Assembly (NCBI GenBank): GCA_002812745.2
Contig: NCSJ02000002.1
Span: 310,001-374,000 of the forward strand
Length of the DNA stretch: 64,000 nt
From: Scytalidium lignicola
Taxonomy: Eukaryota > Ascomycota > Leotiomycetes
Reading direction: 5' to 3'
Below the pieces are notes generated by a model. The model searched no databases. It had not been told where the DNA came from and worked only from the letters and a program-made list of their open reading frames with translations. Each line of letters begins with the position of its first letter. The stretch's first letter is position 1. The position numbers were made by a program, and so were the translations under genes. Positions 34,601-46,138 of the stretch are shown here, in pieces.

Positions 34601-37417
34601 GCCGGTCGAGATGGCGAGATCACACTCCTAGAGTTCTTCTTGAGTGTTTGCTTGCGGAGTATCTCTGGGCGTCATAATCCTGAGATATCGCACCTGGATG
34701 GTCGAGTCAGCCAGTTCCATCGCACCGCGTTGACTATCATACATCAGATACTCCTCAGCCCATATGCATTGCCACTTTCTGAGTTGCAGCTGGAGAACTT
34801 CCTAATTGACCGTCTAATCCAGTCACTTGATGACCCAGATCTGTTTACCCAAGTTTTACTTTTAGATGTTGTTCTTGCGTCACTAAAGATTCGAAATGCT
34901 GCAATACAAGAACGACCATCATCGCCTACTTTAGAGTATAAGCGCCCACCGACCCAAGATGGGGTACGAAGTCCCAGGCTCTCTGTAGCTAATGATCTTG
35001 CTGAGCTTACCTCTCGAATACCACCGCCTCCAGTATCGCTGATAAAGTGCCTTCAGGCTGGGTTTTCAGCCCCCAGCAGTCGACCCATCTTGGACAGCTG
35101 GGTAAGCTTTCTTACAGAGTGCTTACCATTCTATTCAGATACAATATTCCAGATACTGATGCCATTGACTGAGACGATATGCTCCAAAGTTGGCCAAAGC
35201 TTTAATGATCTTCAAATGACTTTTAAAGAGCCTGGATCATCTTCTGATAGATTGCAAGAATCGACTCTCATTTCTCTGCTAAATGGCTTAGAACATGTCT
35301 TAGCAAAGGGACATGACCGTCTTTTACAGGATGAGATGCGGGTTCCTACCGTTAAAAGCCCAGACCAACCACAGGGCTTCTTTGGAAACATGGTTTCCGG
35401 CGTGTTTGCGTCAGAGGCGCCACAGACCAGAAGTGCTACTGCGAATAATAGACTTACAGTTCTCCTATCATTCCAAGACGCTGTACGCATCTGCTTTACC
35501 ATCTGGTCCTGGGGTGGCCAAGGCAAGGATGCTAGGATACAAGATCATGAATCTGCAGCTTCATTCACGTACACTTCATTACGTATGAGAAACCGAGCCC
35601 GAAGACTTTTGGAACATCTCTTTGCTGCCGAAGCACTTGAGTGTCTAGAAACAGTTGTTGAGGTATGGCAGAAGTCTTCGAAGACAACTAGCGCTACATC
35701 TTCTATCGTCTTTGATCTTCTGCATGTACTTGATGGGTCAAGACCGAAGCATACTATCCCAGCCATATTCAATGCAATATATAGTCGAACCAATCCAAAC
35801 GCTCTGGATCCATCTCGAAAGTCGACATTAACAACTTCGCTAAATGATACCGATCTAGTGATTTTCTTAGTTGAATATGCCAAGTCATTGGAAGATGATG
35901 CTATGGATGAAATATGGACGGATTGCATGACTTTCTTGAGAGATCTTTTAGCTAATCCTTTCCCGCATCGGCAAACCCTCCCTAGCCTGTTAGAATTTGC
36001 CGCCATATTAGGTGAAAAGGTTGATAACACCAACTTTGGAGAGCAGCGCAGGATGAGGAGAGAACTGAGTGTAAGCTCTTATCATATCTTGAATCAGGAA
36101 TATATCGCTAACACTTGATAACAGGACTTGTTTCTCCGCTTGCTCACCGCGATCTTTACCACCAGACCGATGGGTTTTACTGATGTCAGTGTTGAGAAAC
36201 TCTCCGAAAAGGAAGACCGCTCTGGCATATCTTCCCATGCTTCTGGACGATCTGATGATGTTGTTGGCATTCTGGCCTCAATTGCTCCCAATCTTCCTAA
36301 AATCCTTGTCGAACCTGACCGTGTGCTCTCTGCGGCAACAACTATATCCAACAGTGTCATAGGACCGGTGTTCAAATCTAAGTCCTTCCCGGAAAATATC
36401 TCAAAGAGTACTTTAGTTCTACTATATGAGCTCTCTAGACTACCCAATAGTCAGAAATTATGGAGGAAAGACTTGGGAGATGCATTCAATGACGGGCGCT
36501 TCTTTGCGAGTGAAGTTGGCCTCGTCGAGATTGACTGGCTCCCATTGTTGAGGCAGTGGACACTGAGTGATAAAGAGAGGATGCCTGAACTCCTTACACG
36601 ACTAGCAGCCCCTACAACTGCAGGAATCGTCTTTGGGGTTGGTGCTACATCTGCGCGTCTCGAGTCTGACCGAAAGACTCAGCTTAATCTACGTCGAATA
36701 GCAACACTAATTATTGCAACCATGAACGACAATTTTGTTATAGACTTACCTGTCATCCAAGAAAAGATAGTTGAGCTGCTAGCTGCCACGCCAACCTCAT
36801 CTCCATCATCTACTACCCGAGCAGATATCTACCTTCTACTCCGAGCCTTGGTTCTTAAAACGTCTGCTATACATCTAGCAACTCTTTGGCCACTAATCAA
36901 TTCGGAATTACACACTGCGATTGCTTCAGTCGTTGCGCCAGATCATAGTCCGGTATCTGAGACTTATAACAACAATGCGATCCTACAAGCTTGTAAGCTT
37001 TTAGACACACTGCTATGTATTGCACCCGAAGACTTCCAGTTGCAAGAGTGGCTTTTCATCACGGATACAATTGATGCTGTGTACCGACCAGCCACAGTTC
37101 AACCAGTCGGCCTTGTTGATGAACTTGCAGAAGAGCTAGGTTCTTCGTTATCAGCGATACCGACAGATGCAGCCTTAACTCATGTTTCAAATAGCTCAAA
37201 TCGCAAACCGCTCATTAGGCATGGCGGGATCAATGATGATGTGGGCCTTGAGCGGAAAGATGAATTAGTGGGGAAAGTGCTGCGGCCTTTCTTTAGCCAG
37301 TTAAGTATATTTGCATTCGAGAGCACATACTCAATGGCTGTTCCGGATTGGGAAACTTGTAAAGTAGGACTTTTGAAGGACTTGTTTGATGAAAGGAGTA
37401 TTGTCAAAGCGCCGTGA
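31686..37417 (+). CDS. DOP1: DOP1 (DopA), endosome-Golgi traffic protein
   Basis: Large peripheral membrane protein that acts with the flippase Neo1 and Mon2 on Golgi and endosomes; in Aspergillus the homologue DopA affects cell form. Exons 31686-31823, 31873-34259, 34314-34549, 34602-36070, 36125-37417 (1840 residues), introns 49-54 bases, all joins in frame. The N-terminal Dop1 domain is clear (YRRYASGVERSLSLFDTALQ, then LAQCLNPSLPSGVHQKALEV). The remainder is alpha-helical. Length is typical. At the 3' end a GTGAGT at 37414 could start a further intron that would replace the last residues by a few others; the stop at 37415 is simpler. Neighbour MON1 is in a related endosomal pathway. Confidence 0.93.
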
Positions 37418-37576
37418 GTTACCAGCCACATATTGGAACATTAGAAAGCATAAAATCTGTGTAGTTGAAATATACCCATTTAATATGCACGGCTGCAAAA
37501 ATTCTATGTGAGAGCAAGTAGTAGAGGCATGGTCTAGAGCATAAAAGCACATGAAGCACAACGTTGGGGATTTATT

Positions 37577-38457
37577 TTATGGTCGTGTATCTTGAGCTGG
37601 GATATATGCAACAAGGGCCTTACTGGCACCCTCCATACAATACTGCACAACTTCAATCTTCTTTCCCTTTGGCGCTAGCCTAGCAATTTGCCTCAGATCA
37701 CTTGTTCTTGGTAAATACAAGGCACAATCCATTGTTTTGCAAGCGTTGTAGATCTGTTTGGCTGAATATGGCTGCATGGTATTCAGATTGAAGATAGCAT
37801 CCGTGCTATATCCCGGTCCACCCCATGGTGGACTTGCAAAGACGACAGTCTGGCTGGGATTGATTTCAGTGTTTGATTGTAAATAGCTGAAGCAGTCAGA
37901 GTTGACCCAGGTTATTTTGTCACGGACCCCATAGACTTCGGCGTTGTGTTGCGCGCATGCTATTGTAGATGGGTCTTTCTCAACAGCGATTACATTTGAC
38001 CAGCGCTCGGACAAGGCAAAGGCAATCACGTTTCCGCCTACGCCGGCAAATATATCAATTAAAACTGTCTTCGACTCGTCGCTGTTATTAGCGAGGTCTT
38101 CTGCAACTTTGCTGTGACATCAGTTAGATACATGGTTAGGATTTGGGTGGCATGGTCTTACCTTGCGACTGGTTCGGGAGTTACTTCATACCAGGCGTTG
38201 TCTGTCATGTAGATTCCATCATCATATGCAGAGAAGATGCTATATCGTTGCTGCCAATACCTGTCCAGATGTTAGGAGATTTGCACAGCTAATTACAGCA
38301 AAAAATTATACTTATGGATGTCCCATGGGACTTCTGAAATAAACGTGTAGTGATGGCAGTTATCCGTCAGTGGATAGGAGACAGATAGTGTAGAGTGTGA
38401 GTCTGGAACTATGTCTGTTTCCATAGGTGTATCGTATCTTTCTTCATTAATCGACAT
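37577..38457 (-). CDS. TGS1: trimethylguanosine synthase TGS1
   Basis: Methyltransferase that converts the m7G cap of snRNA, snoRNA and telomerase RNA into the trimethylguanosine cap; nuclear/nucleolar. Exons 38457-38312, 38260-38162, 38111-37577 on the minus strand (259 residues), introns 50-51 bases. Conserved order: WQQRYSIFSAYDDGIYMTDNAWYEVTPE, SAM-binding motif DIFAGVGGNVIAFA, acidic-loop EKDPSTIACAQHNAEVYGV, and the catalytic SPPWGGPGY with the Trp that stacks on the cap guanine (around residue 175). It is the compact fungal form without the long N-terminal region of animals. Confidence 0.95.
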
Positions 38458-39068
38458 TATACAACACTATCTGACGTCCCAACCGCTGATTTCTAAAGTT
38501 TTTATCTATGTGAGTTTCCTACTGGCGTATATAGAACAGAGGTGCAGCTTTTACCTATTTTGGAATAAGCACCGAAGAACTTCGTAAGACAACTAGAATA
38601 ATTCTCAAGGCCTTAGATCTTCTGAGGGGGAAATACTAGGTTTTGAGCCTTAAGTTCTAGACAAAGTTCGGATTCTAGACTAGATATAGCATAGTGTAGT
38701 GTATCATAAATTTAATTGTGATACGTAGTGGTCATAGCCTTAAAAGATCTATTCAAAATCAGTACTCCGTTATTGGGTTATAGCAATGTAAAATATAACC
38801 CAACTCATACAGCATTCATATCAAGAACTCATTTTTCTAAATTCCTTAGGGTTGATTAAACTTCAAATCTTCACAGGTAATAACGCTAGTGAAGTTCTTA
38901 AGCCGTGAACAGCCCAAGATTTTAGAGCTTGAGGCCTTAGGAGCTTGGACCAACTGCAGTACCATACCAACACCATAAGGCTGACAACTGGTAACAGCAT
39001 CAACTTCGAGAGGATCCCAAACATTTCAAACCTTAGCCAAAGGACACACTAAAGAAGAGTCGCACATA
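38458..39068. promoter_or_regulatory. divergent promoter region, TGS1/GRH1
   Basis: 611 bases between start codons, AT-rich in the middle (38640-38880). No coding sequence or striking motif seen. Confidence 0.4.
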
Positions 39069-40189
39069 ATGTTCAACGCTCTCAATCGATTTATTTCTCG
39101 TCTAGATTCGGAATCTCCAGTCAATAATTCTCAACATGGCGCCTTCGGTTTCCAGGTCCTACGGAACACAACAAAGGAACTCAACATTGAGCCTTGGTTT
39201 GACTTTATCGTAGGAATCAATGGGCGCATAATTGTATAGATCCTCCTCTCAATATATTGAGAATTTATACTAATGACTGCTAGGATGATTCCGACCCTAC
39301 ACTTTTCGCCCAAGAAATCCGCAATTGTGGTGGTGGTACAGTGACACTTGGCCTCTGGAGTGCGAAAGGACAACGCACAAGAACGCTCCATATACCAGTC
39401 GCTGCAGATTCTCCGAGTTTGGGTCTAACTCTTCAGTGGACCCCAATTTCCACGGTTTCAAATATATGGCATATCCTTGATGTTCCTCCATCATCTCCTG
39501 CGGATCTTGCTGGCCTTTTGCCTTATAGCGATTACATCCTCGGTACTCCTGAAGGGGTGTTACATGGCGAAAGTGGACTTGGTGAGCTTGTTGAGGACCA
39601 TATTGGCCGCCCACTACGACTTTATGTCTACAATAATGAATATGATGTTACGAGAGAAGTTACAATTCACCCCACTAGAGATTGGGGTGGAGAGGGGGCA
39701 TTAGGATGTGTTTTAGGATATGGGGCTCTACACAGGCTCCCTGCGCCGCTGAGCGAACCTATTGCCGGTCCAGGCGAGACATTGTTTGAAACAGAGAATG
39801 CCAGATTCTCGAATGAAGAAGTTAGACCACTTTCTGGTGGTCAGGATGGATCCAACTTCTTCGTTCCTGCTGCAACTGTTCCTGAATCGAACCAGTTCTT
39901 GATTCCAGCACAAATGACGACATCACCACCTCCTCCTACAACAGGACACGTGGGCCACGGTAGAAAGAAGGAGAAGAAGCACACCAATGCTCCAAAAAAC
40001 TTCATAGATGACTATTTCAATGAAGGGGAAAAGAAGAGCAGGGAATTAGATCATGCTCCTAGTGCAAGGAATTCTCCAGCCCCGCCACCACCGAAATCTG
40101 GGGGACCTCCAAAGGCAGGAGGGCCACCGAAAGTAGCAAGCCCTCCAGTCGAGGAGAAGAAATATATATATGATAGCGACGTAGACTAG
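39069..40189 (+). CDS. GRH1: GRASP-family Golgi protein GRH1
   Basis: Peripheral Golgi/COPII-associated protein linked to Golgi organisation and unconventional secretion. Exons 39069-39233 and 39284-40189 (356 residues), intron 50 bases, phase 0. Two PDZ-like GRASP domains occupy about 10-210: FGFQVLRNT, PWFDFIVGINGRII, then HILDVPPSSPADLAGLLPYSD and TPEGVLHGESGLGELVEDH. The C-terminal 130 residues are Pro-rich and disordered, with a basic Lys cluster (KKEKKH) and several PPP stretches. Residue 2 is Phe, so the N-myristoylation site of animal GRASPs is absent; yeast Grh1 also lacks it and uses an acetylated helix instead. Confidence 0.95.
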
Positions 40190-40352
40190 CGTTGAGAATT
40201 CAATGGCACATTTTTGTGTTATTCCTTCATTCTTATGATACTACACATAATCACAAGAGTCCTCATAAAAAGTAACAAATGTGATGTGTTATAACTTTTG
40301 ATGATACAATCCCTAGAACTTTTTTATACTCCTTCCCCTACTAACTGGAAAC

Positions 40353-40984
40353 TTAGTTGATGAAGTTCACACAGAAGAAATGTAATATAAGACTTCCGAA
40401 AACATAGTCCGCAAATGCTCTGGATCAACATTAGAATACATTATTTAATAGGAAACATGGAAAACATACCGCTCGGGGGGTACTGATCCAAATTCTGCCT
40501 TGTTCTCTGCACTTGTCTGAATACGGAGGGACGCTATAGACTGTCAGAGCTATGTCGCTGCTGCCCATGTTCGAACACTTATTTCATACCTGTTAAAACA
40601 AATTCGCCAACGGTTGCAGAGAATCCCGAAAGGAAGGCATTGAATGGCTGTAGTCAATCAGCAATTGCCCCTCTGTATAAGTCTAAATGGAGTAGGTGGA
40701 CATACGTAATTCCCAGCAATAACACAATACACAAACTGCAAGACACCAACTACCACCAAGAACGCCATAAATACATCAATCAACTTCGTTCTCTGAGAGG
40801 TCTTGTCGAGGTAGTTCTGCCATATCCCTAAGGCTATCTCTTGGATATTTAGGTTCTGGTTCTGAGTGGCCTTTATCGAGGCTTTGGTGGGGGCTCCGAC
40901 AGCAGGAGTCGCTGTTGAAGAGACATTCTGGGCTGTTGGCGCTGACGGCGTCACATCGCGGGCGTTGTTTCGTTTTGGGGCCAT
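40353..40984 (-). CDS. OST2: oligosaccharyltransferase subunit OST2/DAD1
   Basis: Small ER membrane subunit of the complex that transfers N-glycans to nascent proteins. Exons on the minus strand: 40984-40706, 40647-40590, 40533-40470, 40419-40353 (155 residues), introns 50-58 bases. Residues 1-45 are an Ala/Thr-rich cytosolic region longer than in yeast. Three hydrophobic segments follow at about 73-93, 95-113 and 133-153. Family motifs: KLIDVFMAFLVVVGVLQFVY, PFNAFLSGF and ENKAEF, and the ending AFADYVFGSLILHF. The interior exons are 58 and 64 bases. Head-to-head with the TMEM14 gene. Confidence 0.95.
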
Positions 40985-41298
40985 TGTATGAGTTTTGATG
41001 GAGCTGGACTTCGATCAGAGGAATGAGGTCAAGCTTGACCTTGAAGCCACGATGCTCACTTCTGGAGTGCGCATGGACCAGGTTGCGCACGCCAAGCGAT
41101 TTCTTGGGGTTGCAGGCACGGCACAGTAACTCTCGGCTGAAGCTTTGGCATTTGTAATGGCCCGAACGGAACCCCGAGAACTGGTACGATGTCACTTTAT
41201 AAGTGTCAGTAGAACTGTTCGAAGTGGTCATTTTCAGCGATAATTCTGCAGAGCCAAAAGCCTTGATTGAAAACCTTAGCTCTTCTATTCGCGCAAAA
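40985..41298. promoter_or_regulatory. divergent promoter region, OST2/TMEM14
   Basis: 314 bases between start codons, so promoters of both genes must lie here. A longer minus-strand ORF (40776-41231) overlaps the OST2 exon in another frame and is not a gene. Confidence 0.45.
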
Positions 41299-41714
41299 AT
41301 GGTAAAATGGTTCAGAGGTTCGTATTATGGCCGACTAACAAACATTTGACAGGGTATCGAGACGCCAGCCTATATCCTGGGGCTTTTGACCTCTGGAGGT
41401 GGAATTACGGGATATGTAAGAACAGGCTCTGTTCCTTCCATAGTAGCCGGTATTACAGTTGGTTCATTGGTAAGTTTACTCCCTTAACTAAGCTCGAGGC
41501 TGAGAGCTGACGGTTATAGTACCTTCTTGGTGGCTACCGTATCCAAGCAAAGCAGCCTTTTGGAATTGAGCTCGCTCTGTTAGCCTCTATCGTACTTGCT
41601 GGGTCTTCGATTCCAAGAGCTATCAGGTTGGGAAAACCACTGCCAATTGGACTGAGTGTGCTTGCTCTCTATGGTCTTTATACATTCGGGAATGCATACA
41701 GGCTTAAAGCGTAA
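41299..41714 (+). CDS. TMEM14-family membrane protein
   Basis: Small four-helix membrane protein; in animals TMEM14 members sit in the mitochondrial inner membrane and one is linked to haem synthesis, while the fungal role is unclear. Exons 41299-41301, 41353-41469, 41520-41714 (104 residues). The coding part of exon 1 is only ATG; the intron begins directly after it (GTAAAA), has a GACTAAC branch site and ends TTTGACAG. This yields M-GIETPAYILGLLTSGGGITGYV, the expected family N-terminus. Conserved Gly-rich helices and the final YGLYTFGNAYRLKA support the call. An unspliced start would read into a frame with a stop. Confidence 0.88.
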
Positions 41715-42069
41715 CTTACTATTACAAAGACAAAGCTTATAGCAATCAATAATTTTTCACTGTTGTGTAATCCTAGTTTGCTTCATTCCCTGCATTACCA
41801 TGGCACTCCAGCTAGATTGAAGCCGGGCAACGATGCCAATGTTCATTGAACTCTATGGATGCCATCCCACAATTGACGCCTAGGAGAGAGCTGAGTGTGC
41901 TAACAACATGCTACCATAATATACACGAGTACTCAAGGTTGCTCGAAGGTTGAATCGTGATAGTATCAAACGCCAACCTCTGATATCGTCGTACAATTTC
42001 TTTTGACTCCTTCCCAATGACCTTATATACGCCTGCATATGTGAATTTTGCAATACTTTTGTGATTGTC
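41715..42069. other. convergent 3' intergenic region
   Basis: Between the ends of the TMEM14 gene and CMC2. No gene recognised; presumably the two 3' UTRs. Confidence 0.45.
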
Positions 42070-42373
42070 TTAAGAATTAGCGTCGATTTCGGACCATTTT
42101 GCTCTAATCTCGTCGCGTTTAGATCTTGCAGCAGTGCGATTGGACTTTGTCTTTTCCAATCGCTGTGCTCTTAAGCACTTGTTGACTTCTGTCTTAGCAT
42201 TATTGCACATCCCGACTGCTTTCCATAAGAATCCTCTTGCATGGCATTCGTCTAGAAGGTTCATGACCTCTTCGCAGGCTGTACCCAAATCAGTAAGTGA
42301 ACTTGAACAGTTTAAATTTCATGTTGTCTGGAAACCTACCCATGTTCTCTTTGGTGTGCAAATGAGGATGCAT
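42070..42373 (-). CDS. CMC2: COX assembly mitochondrial protein CMC2
   Basis: Twin CX9C protein of the mitochondrial intermembrane space needed for cytochrome c oxidase assembly, imported through Mia40. Exons 42373-42340 and 42278-42070 on the minus strand (80 residues), intron 61 bases. The Cys pairs are C13/C23 and C36/C46, both with nine residues between. N-terminus MHPHLHTKENMACEEV matches the family; the C-terminus is a charged helix. Without the first exon the protein would lose its natural start. Start codons of CMC2 and the divergent prefoldin gene are only 168 bases apart. Confidence 0.93.
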
Positions 42374-42541
42374 CTTGAATTTCTGTATAGCAATTCCAAT
42401 GGCGTGATGTTGATTTGAATGAATTATCTCGGTGATGGCCAGTTCCAGCCCATAAATTGTGGAGTCGGCAAATTCCGTCTTTCAGCCCACTTCTAGCTTT
42501 ATCCTTTACCTTCGAGAACAATATTCATGTTTAACGCAAAC

Positions 42542-43184
42542 ATGGCTTCACAACCTATCTCAGCTCGGAAGCAACAAGGTCAGGTTACGAAACCTAAAGT
42601 AGAGTATTTAGGCTTGGACTAATACTGTCTCTAGAGCTTCAGCTACAATATACGAATTACAAAAATGGATTGCAGCAGATTGCCCAGAAGATAGGTGACG
42701 TCGAGCAGGAAGCAGAAGAGCACAAGTTAGTTCGGTCCAAACCTTTTTTACAGAGCACAACATATGGGGTGTATTTTGTGGCTTGTCTCATTTGAGCGGC
42801 GAGGACTTAATCCTTCCTCGTTTGTTTCCTTGGTTTTTGATTTCGATTTCACCGCCCGAGTTCCAAAATATTCGCTCACCGCTATTATTCCTTACATAGG
42901 CTCGTCCTTGAAACGCTCAAGCCTCTCCCGGATGATAGGAAGTGCTTCCGCATGATAAATGGTGTGTTAGTAGAGCGTACAGTCAAGGATGTGAAACCAG
43001 CGTTACAGACAAATTCGGACGGTTTGAGGAAGGTTTTGGAAGATTTAGTTAAGCAGTACAATAGCAAGCAAGCAGAGATGGAGAAGTGGAAGGTATCTCA
43101 AAACTCCCCTTTCAAAAGCATTTGGTACAGTCATACTGATTAAATCAAAAGAAAAAGAACAATATCCAAGTTGTGCAACAATAA
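42542..43184 (+). CDS. GIM4: prefoldin subunit 2
   Basis: Beta-type subunit of prefoldin, the hexameric chaperone that passes actin and tubulin to the CCT chaperonin. Exons 42542-42578, 42635-42725, 42900-43092, 43152-43184 (117 residues). Two coiled-coil arms (about 13-45 and 80-108) flank the beta-hairpins, with the signature CFRMINGVLVERTV. The last exon gives KKNNIQVVQQ, a typical end. Intron 2 is 174 bases, larger than the others (56-59). All joins are in frame. Confidence 0.93.
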
Positions 43185-46138
43185 AAAGCCGCTTTTGAAC
43201 AAGGCATCACGTCGCAAAGCGGAGTACAGCAGCTTGTTATGATCAGACCTGAAACTCTGGCGGGCAGTAAAGCAGTTAGCATGAAAGGGTTGAGGAAGAC
43301 AACAGGGAAGAGCATTTAGCAGGAGGATCGTAGATGTCATCATGGATACAAATCTGGTCGGAGTTAATGCCCAATGGCCCAAAGATCTGGAGCAAAATCC
43401 ACCATACTGGAAGTGCAGGGCGAAATTTCCATGTTGCACAACGGCATTAAGGAGTTTTTGGCGGCCATTTTCATAAAGGAACACTGTTCACAAATCAGAT
43501 GAGGCTTCCATATTTTTGGTGCAATCCCGCGTCTCCAGCGTCTCCAGGCCCAACGAAAAAATCCATCATAGAAGGCTGTCAGAATGAGAGGTTGTGAGGG
43601 GTTCAGAGGCGACACAATGAAATGCAAGGAGAAGCGCGGTGCAGGATGTGTTGTCCCTCCTTTCATCAGGCTGAGTAGATCCCTGCTTTTGCAGCTGTGA
43701 TGCGTGGTGGGGTGTGTGGATCGGTTACTCGTATTTCATGGTGATAGAAATGCCCCCCTTTTCAAAATAAAGCAATTATTAAAGCCACTATAGTGTCTGT
43801 AGTGAATGTCACAAAATTTCGTGATAATATGAACGTCCTGCATGCGCATTTTGCAATAGTCCTCTTTTCCAACCATGTTGTTGTAGCCTTGTTAAGATCT
43901 TCTCAAGGTTCGATGTGGCTGACGGGCTAAGATAAGATGACCACGTCAACGATGACTACTGTAGAGTAGAAGTATTTTCAGAACAGACGGGATAACATCC
44001 AGAAAAGTTTTGTTGCTCAGCGAAGTCTATTATGGTGTGTTCAGGTGGTATCCTAAATAATGCCACAGCAGCAAGGTGTGATAAAAAAGGAAACCATTCC
44101 TGTGCATCAAGTGCATGCATCTTCCCACATAACTAGTAGACTACCTCGCGACACTTATTCTTCTTTTGGGTCAAATGTGGTCTAGTTAAAGGGTGCATTG
44201 GGCCGCTCAACCTGGATGAGGGGTAGAACGTGGAGTTCTTTGACAAAGAAAAGCCAAAAAGCTTCACATATCACACTCACTCTATTAACTAATAAAAGTT
44301 TCTCGCCAATATGCTACCTGTAGTTGTGCACAAAACTCAGAAACAACAATGCGCTCAACCCTCAACTCTACATTCCGAGTGGTCCGGCGAATTGGATATC
44401 CCAAACTCTATTCTTGCGGGAGCGTTCGGGCCGCTCGGCATGTATCACCAAACTATCAGGATGGGAGGTGATTCGTGCCCAGCAGTCATGTTTTCATTAA
44501 TTAACATGGTGGTCTATCTAAAAGTGCCAACATACAAGTAGATGCTATGAGATCTCAAAAGAGTTATAATGAAGGGAGAACTAATGTACAATGAATTTTC
44601 ATAATGGACAAGTAATATGCTGTCTTATTTATCAGCTATTTTCTCCGCATCAGGCAAGAGATCTCAAGAGACTTGAGGCAAGAACTGATGCACACCACCT
44701 TTCCTCAACGCATCAACAGCCCATTCGTACATCTCAACACGTGATCAACTCAGACGCAATGGGATGTCGTGTGTCTCAGGTACCTGAGCTGTGCATTATT
44801 CTCAACGGGCCAGGTTCTCAAATTCATTATTCGGCCTGGTTGTGCTTGCTGTGGAAGATTCCCGATTCGGGCTAAGCTGATAGGGTGCCAAAACTCCCGT
44901 CGCGCCGCTGCTGCCTTCCCCTCTTTCGCAGCTTTCCTACCCAACCTCGAGTTGTATTTTCCCAACGACGGCCAATCGTTGGAATACAATCCAGCTTCAT
45001 TTATTCATTGGAGAACATCCATCTCCCCAATAACCACGCAGATATCCCTCCAATTTCGCAAGGCGCCCATCCTCGGTCGCCCTGTTTCCCAAGGCACCAT
45101 CGTACCTGACTTGCGCCTGTCACCACGGCCCAAGACGTCCAACCACGCACCTCTCACCCTTGCATCACCACACTGCGCAGGACCACTCACCGCTCAACTC
45201 TACTCGGCCAAGGCGACTCCAAACAATCCATCCTCCACGCTCCTGTACGACCCGATCCATCGCTCTGCCGGCGGTATCGTGCCTTGTTGACTCGGCTGGC
45301 TCTGTCGCAAAGCACTCTGGGAGCTCCAGCCCTGCGTTGCCTGCTAAACCTTCAAACTACTATCAACAGACCTACCACCACCTCCAGCTGCAGTCGTAAC
45401 ACCTCGTTGCTGCCCAGACACAGATAATCACCTTTGCGCAATTGATGATTATCCATTGTCGCGTTGTACTGCCAAAGCCCTCACTCCCGCGCGTACAATC
45501 TCAATCCGTCGAGAGCTACCTGCCCTGTTTGCGCAGCTTCCTCATTGGACAATCTCGCCTCTGTTGTTGATTTCATCCATCGTCAATATCCGCGAGAAAG
45601 CACTCTTGTAAGCCCCACGCAATTGCATGCGGCTTGTTGCGAAACTTTCCCAACTAATGCACATAGTCCTGCGACCGCTTTTTTAACCACGTTTACCTGC
45701 AAGGCGCAGCGTACATAATCTTGACCTGTGTAAGTCGAAAGAAAGAGGAAAAAAATATTCCGTGTTCGATCTAAATGGGCAGCCCTGCTCGCTATACCCA
45801 ACGCCTCTCAATCTCTGACGCGACTTTGCAGTAGGATACCTGCAGCTAACAGAGCAATCCTTTCAGACCCTAGTCTTCGAGTCGAGTACGTGCCTCAGAA
45901 TTCCCTGTGCAGAAGCTGCATTAGTGGACCTGTCCACCGGCTTCGTCCAGATCTGGATAGTGCCCACTCGAACAAGAAGGCATTTGGCTCCCAAGATCGA
46001 CGCAGCTTAACGCACTCCGCATAACCTGCGAGATCGCAAGCCCTACTACAACGTGTTGGACACATCATACGGCCAGCGTGGCAACCAAGGAATTCCCGAG
46101 AAGCTACCTCCCGATACCTGCAGGTAGCCATATACATC
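43185..46138. other. 2.95-kb region without a recognised gene, including the hapC leader
   Basis: The largest gap in the window. ORFs here (43140-43484, 43364-43666 on minus; 44311-44541, 44769-45290, 45464-45718 on plus) overlap each other in different frames and show no family pattern. From about 44880 to 46138 composition changes to C-rich on the plus strand, with many CCACC and CTCC tracts, as in fungal 5' leaders, so the hapC transcript may start more than 1 kb upstream. The part 43185-44700 is plain AT-rich sequence. A noncoding RNA is possible but nothing shows it. Confidence 0.4.

Noticed and set aside
40776..41231. 151-codon minus-strand ORF upstream of and over OST2
   Set aside because: Overlaps the OST2 first exon in a different frame, and OST2 is certain from its motifs.
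43140..43666. Two overlapping minus-strand ORFs downstream of prefoldin 2
   Set aside because: They occupy different frames of the same stretch, have no splice link that gives a family-like protein, and overlap the last prefoldin exon.
44769..45290. 173-codon plus-strand ORF in the hapC upstream region
   Set aside because: Low-complexity Pro/Ser/Thr translation of a C-rich leader, overlapped by other ORFs in both other frames; no family pattern.
44972..45548. CCAAT boxes before hapC (44972-44976, and reverse at 45007-45011 and 45544-45548) as evidence of autoregulation
   Set aside because: Three sites in 1.3 kb is close to chance expectation for a 5-base motif on two strands; autoregulation cannot be claimed.
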